Shown here: positions 56,881 through 64,000 of the stretch, piece after piece
How positions within the stretch are numbered: the first letter of the stretch is position 1
Layout: each line of letters opens with the position of its first letter
Assembly: GCF_949628265.1 (NCBI RefSeq)
Contig: NC_088787.1
Coordinates: 9,104,501-9,168,500, forward strand
Direction: 5' to 3'
Source: Cloeon dipterum
Taxonomy: Eukaryota; Arthropoda; Insecta; Ephemeroptera; Baetidae
Length of the DNA: 64,000 nt
Program-made: the position numbers and the translations under genes
Notes under the pieces: model-generated
What the model saw: the letters and a program-made list of their open reading frames with translations, nothing else
What the model was told of the DNA's origin: nothing
Database searches by the model: none

Positions 56881-57904
56881 TTTAGCACTCCAGGATGTGT
56901 GTGCTCTGAGCCTGCACTGCGATATTTACTCAAATTCTCATTTTTGCAATTGCACACATTCTGGTCATTGTATGTGCTTCATGAAACGAGTCGATTTGAC
57001 TTTTATATGAAAAATAACACGGATAATTAAAAGGTTTTGTTTTTTCAATATTTTATTTATTTATTTAATTATTTCATCGCTGACGCGGCTTCAGATTTCT
57101 TAAAAAGATGTAAATAAAGCTTATTTAGAATTAGCTTTTTTCAATTTTTAAGTTATAATCTGAGTCAATTAAAAAATTATTTTAATGTTAAAGTTTTATT
57201 TGATAAAAAAAGTTGCATACTAGACATTATCCATATACTACAGATTGATTTTTGTTACAAAACAGGAGACTTAAGACTTTTTAGCCATAGCAATTAATTT
57301 ATTTTCAAATATAATTTATCCATTTTCGGGGAATATCCTTCGTTTTCGTCATAATTTTGAAAAAAATGTTATTAGAAAGCATACCAAATTCAAGAATTAA
57401 AATTAGTTTATTACAGAAAAATCTAAAGTTGATGTTATGTAGATCAAAATGAAAATCAATATTAATTTTAGCTTCAAAAATGTAGAAATTTCCTGACGTG
57501 AAATATGGCCAGTTTCTCTTCCTCAGAAGATTTAATGAATTTCGGTCTCGATTTTTTTTTTTGCTGGTTTGGATGATTTTTACTGAAGTTTAAATTGATT
57601 TTAATTGCACTAGTCGTGCTCATTCCATCTTCTCATGTCGATTGGAAGCTCTTAAAAACAACTCACAGCCCTAAAAAGCAATAATAAAAACTTCTACCTA
57701 AAAACATTGAATACAGTATATAGGGGCAGTGCAGTGGTGCATCAAATAGAATCAGAACGCCTGCAAAAATCAGATGACTGCAATACGCTGGGTCAATAAG
57801 TGCCGCGGGTTGCTTACTTGCCACCTATAAACATTCTAAAATAGCAGATTCTATTATTTAATTAATAAAAATTGCCATTCTTCCTGATTTTATTTTTTCA
57901 TCAC
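56881..57904. other. AT-rich spacer, no gene seen
   Basis: AT-rich sequence between the gene D upstream block and the astacin exon. It contains only the repeat block at about 57715-57830 that is shared with 45165-45285. Confidence 0.5.
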
Positions 57905-58207
57905 CTGGCTTGATGTTGGTATAGTTGATGAAGACGTAGTCATCTCTGTCGGCAGCGCTTTGCTCGTGGTGGAAGCCGGTGGTGTGCAGCAGCTCGTGGG
58001 CCACGGTGCCGGGCACGTAGCACGCGTGCCTCTGCAGACTGGTCACCTGACCTCCGCCCTGGCAGCCCACGTGGCTCCAGCAGCCGGTTAGGTTCCACAT
58101 GATGTGCAAGTAGTCCGTGTCACCGTCTTTGTATGGGCGGAAGCGGATGCACGATCCTTTCTCCACCCACTTCATGCCTCTCTGCACCTCGCGGATTTCG
58201 CCTCTGT
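57905..58207 (-). CDS. Astacin (M12A) zinc metalloprotease exon
   Basis: A single 303-nt exon between an acceptor (GAACAG, before 58207) and a donor (GTGATG, beyond 57905) encodes about 100 residues of an astacin catalytic domain: MKWVEKGSCIRF, DYLHIMWNLTGCWSHVGCQG, the zinc site HELLHTTGFHHEQ and DRDDYVFINYTNI. Zinc ligands and catalytic Glu are intact. Astacins are secreted endoproteases, but no signal, prodomain or C-terminal exons are seen on either side, so this is either a stranded exon or part of a gene with long introns spanning array DNA. A decayed copy lies at 52310-52445 in the same position relative to gene D. Confidence 0.8.
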
Positions 58208-58432
58208 CTGTTCAAGAATAGAATTTTACTTTTTTATTCAAGAAATGGGATGTTCATTACTTGCAACACCACAACGCAGAGGCTATGAATGGGGAAAAGT
58301 AATAAAAATTGAAGTTTTATCTTTATGTAAAATTAAGGCTCCGAGTTAAGAGGAAAATACGACCGGTCTTTAATTTACACGTAATTTACATTTAAAATAT
58401 TTGGGCGCCTAAAGGGGAGAGTGAAGGAAGAG

Positions 58433-58741
58433 TGTCAGGTTATAAAACCACCCCTCACGGAAGGGAGCGCTCGCACACACACTCGGGACGTGACTCTCCT
58501 GCTGGCGGCGGACCGACCAAGATGGGCCATCTCTCGCTCTCTCCCCCTGCTCATCCCTTGGGTAGCCGCAGTGTAATACTAATACTATCATCGCAGTCCA
58601 CGTCAATAAACCACCATATAGTCTTCAAACCTTCGACCATGCTTTCCTTTCTGGACGAGCTAACTAAGCCGTCAACCCCTCTCTGTAATTATGGCTATAA
58701 GAGAATAAGACTCAACTCGTAAGGAATCGGCGCAGCTGACA
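58433..58741. mobile_element. Possible solo LTR
   Basis: About 309 bp bounded by TGTCAG and CTGACA, with a TATAAAA box near the start and an AATAAA further on, in the usual order of an LTR. It differs in composition from the flanking DNA. No clear target duplication is seen and the family is not assigned. It looks like a solo fossil with no internal region. It sits between the astacin exon and the 3' end of gene E. Confidence 0.35.
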
Positions 58742-59142
58742 TATTTCAACATAAATTTTGCATCGGGGGAAATAACAAAACTCAAAATATAGCAGCAGCT
58801 ATATTATGACATAGCGCAGTGAACAATCCCGACATTGTCAAAACAAAAGCTTATGCTATAAATTTTAAAGCACGAATATATATTTTTTCTAAAAAAAGCA
58901 GATAAATTTTGAATTTTTCTGAGATATTTAAGTGTTTTTTTTCTGAATCATTTAAGAAAAACACTACTTAATATAATTCTCGCACAGTAAAAATACATTT
59001 GTTTATGCTTGCATTTATAGTTGTAAATTTTATTATTATTTCATTTTACAGTGTCCAAATTATTTAAGGGTTTCTTAAAATTATTCCGGTTATCTCGCAG
59101 TGGTCGTCATCAAATCAAGTAGCCATTCTAGCTCTTTCTGTT

Positions 59143-62100
59143 TCATTTTCCAACCTTTTTGCTCATACTTCTTTGGCGAATATCAAGTTTGGGATTCTTA
59201 GAAGCGACAGTTCTCGAGGCGACTAATTTTAGCTTGGACGATCCTGGAGTAGTCAACTCTGGGTAGAGGTAATATTTGCAAGTGTCAAACATTTTGTAAT
59301 CTTTGTTGCATGATGTTGAGTTCACTGAAACAAAATCAATTTTGAGTAATGACTATCAAATCAAACCAATTATATTGATGGTGTACCTCTAATTTCGCAG
59401 TACTGGAAAAATAAATACACGTTATTTCTTCAGTCTAGTAATATTTTTAAAATTTTCAATTACCTCGATTGAGACGAAAGCAAGGCATTGGGCTACGAAG
59501 AATGCAGTGCTGCTTACGTTCGACTTTTTATCTTTCACGAAAAGTGGAGGAGACAGTGCTGTAATTTAATGTTACTAATTACTTTAAAACAAAAATAAGT
59601 TTGGATGTGAGCACATGTAACTATTTGGAGACAAGTTGGTGCTGCTTGTCCTAGAATATTCGTCCAGTAATCAGTTTGATTTGTGGTAATTAACGCTGCC
59701 AGTGCTGTTGCATCGATTTCGCCAGTGTCATTGTTGATCTTTGGGAAAAAACCGTCTCATAGTTTACTCTCTTTAAAAAATATGAATACCAACCACTCCC
59801 TTAGCCCTGAACCAGCAGTCAGCAAAATACTAAACAAAATAAAATATTAATCTGAGAGCACTTTCAACTAACGAGATTTGTCAAAGATTTGTGAACGAGG
59901 TCTGTCAAACACTAAATAGAGTAAAAATTAGAAATTACAGCAAGAGGGTAAAGGCTCTTTCCGACGCTGGTGTCGTTCAAGAGGAGAGAGTTATTCCATC
60001 CCTTCTTTAAAGATTGCTGCTTATTCAGGCTGAAAATGTTAAACACTTTGACGTTGGTGGTGCTTATGCCGCAAGTTTTATCGTTCTTGGTGATGTTGAT
60101 GAAATTTGCTGGAGGCTCACGGCAGCATTTTCTCATTGTCTGGAAATTTTAACGTTTCAACCGGTATGACAAAAGATATAATAACGCATATTTTTACCTC
60201 ATAGCTCTGCCCAGCACAGACGGGAGGCTTCGTGGTGGTCGGCTTCTTGGTGGTTGTCGTTTTGGTTGTAGTTGGCTTTGTTGTTTTGGTTGTGGTTGGC
60301 TTTTTGGTTGTGGTTGGCTTTACTGTTTTCGTAGTAGTTGGTTTAGTCGTCTTGGACGTGGTGGTTTTGCCAGTTGTAGTTGTAGGTCCCGTCGTGGTGG
60401 TAGCTGTGCCAGTTGTTGTTGTTGGCGTGGTGGTTGTTGTCGGGGTGGACGTAGTTGTTGGTGTGGTGGTGGTGGTGTCAGTAGTTGTGGTTGTCGGGGT
60501 GGTCGTAGTTGTGTCAGTGGTCGTAGTTGTGTCAGTGGTTGTGGTGGTCGGGGTGGTCGTAGTTGTGTCAGTGGTTGTGGTTGTGTCAGTGGTTGTGGTT
60601 GTCGGGGTGGTCGTAGTTGTGTCAGTGGTCGTAGTTGTGTCAGTGGTTGTGGTGGTCGGGGTGGTCGTAGTTGTGTCAGTGGTTGTGGTTGTCGGGGTGG
60701 TCGTAGTGGTGTCCGTGGTCGTAGTTGTGTCCGTGGTCGTAGTGGTGTCCGTGGTCGTGGTCGTGTCAGTGGTTGTAGTCGGGTCTTGACCAAGCACAAC
60801 AGCCAGCTAAATTTCAATATATTGAATCGAATTGTTTATTTTTATGTGAGCATTTTCGTTTTTTTAAATTTCTGTCTGTCATAAATTATACTTCACGTGG
60901 AAATTCCATCACAAATTCTCCCTATAGCTAATTTACACATTTATATGCCCTGACCAATCGTTTTAATAATTCTTTTTCGTGAATTTGGCAAAGGTTTGTA
61001 TGCAATTTATCAGAAAACATCTGAAAATGTTTGCTATTTTGAACCTATTTTGAACAAACTCAAATTGTAGCTGTGTGGAAATTAATGTTGACGTTTTTCG
61101 TACGTGCTTTGTCGATGGCGAGATTAGTGCGCGGATTGTATAAGACACAACATTGCTAGGTGACGAGCGACCAAGGTCGCGAGATCAGCGCACTCAGCAT
61201 TGAGCGAAGAGGTGGCCAGCAGAAAAACGCTTATTGCTATTGGCCAGCACACAAAATGGTTTTTGAAACAGTTAAGTTCTGAAAAAGCTTTTGGAATTAT
61301 GTGAGATGGAATTATTTCTGGCGTGGTACCGTACGTCGGAGAAAGAGATAGAGCATAAATAGAGGAGCGAAGAGAGATATGTGGATTTCTTCAGGTTTCG
61401 GGGAGTGAGTGAGACAGAGTATAATTTAGGGCGACCGTGTCGTTGCACAGTCCGAAATGGGGGGAATGCGTCGGCCATGGTGTGCGAGTGGGTGTCGCAA
61501 GTGACAAACTGGACATGGTTTCGGGTCACAAAGTTAGCGCAAGGTGGACACTGTATCATTACTCTCTCTTTCTGCGTGCAGCAGTCATCCACACTTCCAC
61601 AGCCGCCATGTGCAAAAAAAATACTTATTAATGGTCCATTTTATATTAATTTCGTTTGCTTAAATGGTTGCCATCATCCTTTCCGTAATTAGTAGTGCTC
61701 TCTTGCAAAGAATTGGAGTTGGGGCAGAATGCATTATGTATTGGAGTTAGGGAAGTTAGACAGTTAAGCCAGATGGCGAAATAGAGATCGGCCACTAAGT
61801 ACGGAGGCACGAGGGGACAGGTCTTGGCTGGCAGCAGCAGCAAGAGGACAACCGGCGATGCCGAGTGGCTAGTGGAAAGGACCGCCGCCTCACACTAGCC
61901 GATTTGTGTATTCTGATTCAGATGCGTTTTGTTTGAGTTTAAACATCTTTTCAATTTAATCTCCAGATTGAAACAAAAAGGAGAGAGATGCCAAGCTACG
62001 TTCTTTTATTAGCATCAGATTATTTTATGTTTTATAATTTTTAATTTGAAAAGCTAAATTTCCATAGCTTGTAGGGAACATGAAAATATTTAAATTAAAC

Positions 62101-63051
62101 TCTCAAATCATCCCAAAGAATAAATTTTGACATTTAAACATATTTTGATTAAGTATATAGTAGTACTTATTTGATTTGGATGAAACATGTGTTATAAGTT
62201 TTAACCTAACAATATATTATGCATCAAAACTTTTAATAGCAGATAGTTTCATTTATGATAGTTCAACTAACAGATAAATAATTTAATAACATATTCAGAA
62301 AAGCCAATTGTGTACCCAATAACAAAACGAAAGAGTGGCATATGAGTTAGTCAGTAACTCAGCACACACCGGTCCTTTTAAAGAGACTGCCGCTTTTCCC
62401 TCGCCGTGAAACGCTATCATTTTTTGTGCAGTGAAATTCATTCACGCGTGCTCAAAAGAAAAGAAACAGCAAGTAACGGGTCAGAGTACCTTCTCAACTT
62501 TGCCAAATCCAAATGGATCGGTGATTTGTGCGAGGGAAACGCGTTTCCAAATTCCAAACAATTTTTCCTCTGCCCAGAACTGGGCTGAGCGAATAACATG
62601 GGGCCCCGAGAGGCCACGCATAGAAGAGCTTGGGCCCAATTTAACTATCTTTTTGCCAAGGTCTTTAATTGAAACGCCAGACATTTGCGAAAACCAACAA
62701 GTAGCGAGTCGGCGCCGGTGCGCCTCCCAGCCCGTTGAGCCATTCAAGCATTTCGAGTAACTCAATTAACCACCTTTTGCCATCTCTGACATTGGGCAGC
62801 CAGTTTTAGATCTCCTAAATGCTCAAATATCTCCCATTGCTTTGACACTCCTGAGAATGCCTTAACAATGCGAACCAACGAACTGGGTTTTACTCGCGCT
62901 TTAAAACCTAGTTGAATAAAACGTCAGGACTATGTGGGAAACGTCATCAGTAACCTGCATAAGGCAATGAGACCAGATCTAACAAACTCAGAAAGAGCAG
63001 GGTTCGCCAACTCACCTGTATACAGAGCACTATTGCCAATTGCAACCTCAT
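59143..63051 (-). CDS. Array gene E: Plus-C OBP-like protein with a long mucin-like Thr repeat
   Basis: Exons 63016-63051, 60198-60806, 59939-60139, 59794-59829, 59615-59738, 59464-59558, 59387-59402 (16 nt) and 59143-59324 give 432 residues, the longest of the array. The signal peptide is MRLQLAIVLCIQLAVVLG. Residues about 22-205 are almost only Thr with Asp, Pro and Lys (TTTTDT and TTTTPT units, then TTTK units), a likely heavily O-glycosylated stalk. The cysteine domain has ten Cys: 209, 220, 221, 238, 287, 330, 360, 369 (micro-exon), 378 and 388. It contains CCREPP, DKTCGIS, YFADCWFRAKGV, INNDTGEID...YW...AAPTC, VAQCLAF, YCEIR and SCNKDYKMFDTCKYY. Intron 1 (60807-63015) holds an LTR-like insertion. 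The C-terminal tail is long and basic. The TATATA promoter and CRE are intact. Confidence 0.75.
60310..60790 (-). repeat. Coding minisatellite of Thr-Asp/Thr-Pro units in gene E
   Basis: Degenerate short units of 15-18 nt build higher-order repeats of roughly 50-60 nt (TTTTD, TTTTD, TTTTP order). Several neighbouring units are nearly identical, which implies recent slippage or unequal exchange. The opposite strand gives a long Val-rich open frame that is only its shadow. Confidence 0.85.
61072..61895. mobile_element. Solo-LTR-like insertion in intron 1 of gene E
   Basis: Compared with gene C (about 47150), the shared intron sequence TTGTAGC / CGATTTGTGTA is interrupted by about 824 bp beginning TGTGTGG and ending CTCACAC. 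TAGC is present on both sides (61068-61071 and 61896-61899), which fits a 4-bp target duplication. A TATA-like CATAAATAGAGG lies inside. There is no coding region and the family is not assigned. It is absent from the other copies, so it is younger than the duplication that made gene E. Confidence 0.5.
62400..62940. repeat. Intron-1 repeat block of gene E
   Basis: Same ordered motifs as in genes C and D: GTGAAACGCTA, AGCAAGTAACGGGTC, ATGGGGCCCCGAGAGG, TTTTGCCATCTCTGACATTG, CTCCCATTGCTTTGACACTC, AATAAAACGTCAGGACTATG. Confidence 0.65.
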
Positions 63052-63097
63052 CTTTGCTTCGTTATTAGAGTGAAGAGAGCAATGCAATGTGCCGCTC

Positions 63098-63175
63098 ACT
63101 TTATATAGGCAAACTAGCTTCCGTTTCAGAAACGTGAATGACAATTATTTTCCACATTTCTCGTCTTTGACGTCA
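63098..63175 (-). promoter_or_regulatory. Promoter of gene E: TATA box and CRE palindrome
   Basis: CTATATAAAGTGAGCG on the minus strand (about 63094-63109) lies about 50 bp upstream of the ATG. A perfect TGACGTCA lies at 63168-63175, in the same relative place as in gene A and both relic copies. Confidence 0.65.
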
Positions 63176-63439
63176 GTAGCGTAGCACATTAATTTCAATG
63201 CCGCAATTCTGCCATTAAACATTGAGAACGTGTCACGTTGCCACTCATGCCCGTTGTTCCATTTCCGACGTGAAATGACAGTTTCTGAAAATTAAAAAAA
63301 GAAAACGAAATGGTTATTTGAGCTCATTTCCCTTTGGTATAGGTTGAAGCTTTTCATTTAGTCCAAACTAATTGTAAGTTAAAATGGTTTAATGTTTTAT
63401 CAAAAACACCCAAATTTATGAAATAATTGCTGAAGGACT

Positions 63440-64000
63440 CGCCACTTTCTGATTTTCGTACCTTTCCAGAAAAATGTCTGGCGTTTCATTAAAAGACCAC
63501 TTTTCAATTAGGCGAAAAGATGGGCAAATTGGGCTAAAAGTTCCTCTTGGCCTCTCAGGCTCCATGCTATCCGCTCGGCGGTGTTATTATTGGTACCCAG
63601 GGAGCTCATAGCCCACGGGATGAGCTGAGTAGAGGTTAAAAAATACGTATAAACCTCATTTAACTCTTTGCAGCAAAACCCGAGATAAATCTCGCGGTCC
63701 GAGAGAGTGATGATTCTGCTGAGGAAGGATCTTCCAAGAAAAATCTGCGCCCGAGGAAGACAGCTCTTTAAATTTAGTGACCCATTCGCAGCATCATCTA
63801 AGCTAAGTGAACTTTTATTGTTACTCAAATCTATGGGAAACATAGTTTTTCTTCTTCATATTTTGTGTATCAGATATCTCTCCTTTAAAAGTGTTGAATG
63901 GTAATAATGTGGTAGGAGTCGATTTTGATTGATGGCACGAACTGCTGTGTCAGCATCCTGTCACCACTCGCAGTATTGAAATTGCTGAAAATAATCTATA
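63440..64000. other. Right edge, unique DNA with an unrecognised minus-strand frame
   Basis: Similarity to the upstream blocks of B-D ends near 63440. A minus-strand frame (63508-63843) of about 110 codons includes AERIAWSLRGQEELLAQF. A related DNA motif (ACACCG...CGGATA-CATGG) occurs at about 47510 in gene C's intron, so the frame is probably part of the dispersed repeat rather than a gene. Confidence 0.35.

Noticed and set aside
36931-59324. Last exons of array genes opening with TGA or TAA, suggesting truncated proteins
   Set aside because: The 16-nt micro-exon found in all five copies supplies the missing base, and the frame then continues through conserved cysteines.
60232-60789. Long Val-rich open frame on the + strand of gene E
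   Set aside because: It is the complement of the Thr-coding minisatellite (ACN read backwards as GTN). It has no start context or splice signals of its own.
61840-61890. tRNA-like stretch (GATGCCGAGTGGCTAGTGG)
   Set aside because: It resembles an A box, but no B box, anticodon arm or acceptor pairing follows, and it lies at the end of the LTR-like insertion.

Overview
The window is animal nuclear DNA, almost certainly from an insect. Genes are split by GT-AG introns, many only about 50-60 nt long. There is an Osiris gene, a family known only from insects and close relatives, and a cluster that looks like insect Plus-C odorant-binding proteins (OBPs). I recall large OBP expansions being reported in mayflies, so a mayfly is possible, but nothing here fixes the species.

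Layout. About 0.1-5.1 kb (+) holds a short ODAD4/TTC25-like ciliary TPR gene with a possible alternative first coding exon at 88-271, an RFX X-box-like site at 790 and an unplaced GC-rich ORF at 2545-2988. At 5.4-6.6 kb (-) is an Osiris gene, convergent with ODAD4 and with overlapping 3' ends. At 10.65-18.62 kb (-) is the condensin II subunit NCAPD3 (14 exons), with a small palindromic element in one intron. At 19.7-20.1 kb (+) is a HIG1-domain mitochondrial protein, divergent from NCAPD3. At 21.6-31.1 kb (+) is a two-pore-domain potassium channel ending in a PDZ ligand. At 32.4-36.1 kb (+) is a complete M13 (neprilysin-like) ectopeptidase.

From 36.7 to 63.1 kb (-) lies a tandem array of five eight-exon genes, called A-E here from left to right. 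Each encodes a signal peptide, a mucin-like Thr-rich segment of very variable length (about 15 to 180 residues), and a cysteine-rich domain whose pattern matches Plus-C OBPs. All five share a 16-nt micro-exon carrying a conserved Cys, a TATA promoter and, in some copies, a perfect CRE palindrome. Two further start exons have lost their splice donors and mark dead copies. The repeating unit also carries an astacin metalloprotease exon (57.9 kb, with a decayed copy at 52.3 kb) and large shared intronic and upstream repeat blocks. Solo-LTR-like insertions and a LINE fragment are scattered among them.

The left half is a set of unrelated housekeeping, ciliary, cuticle and neuronal genes. The right half is a young, expanding secreted chemosensory-type family and is the most unusual part of the window. 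All exon structures were read by eye from splice signals, reading-frame phase and comparison between copies. Coordinates may be off by a base or so.
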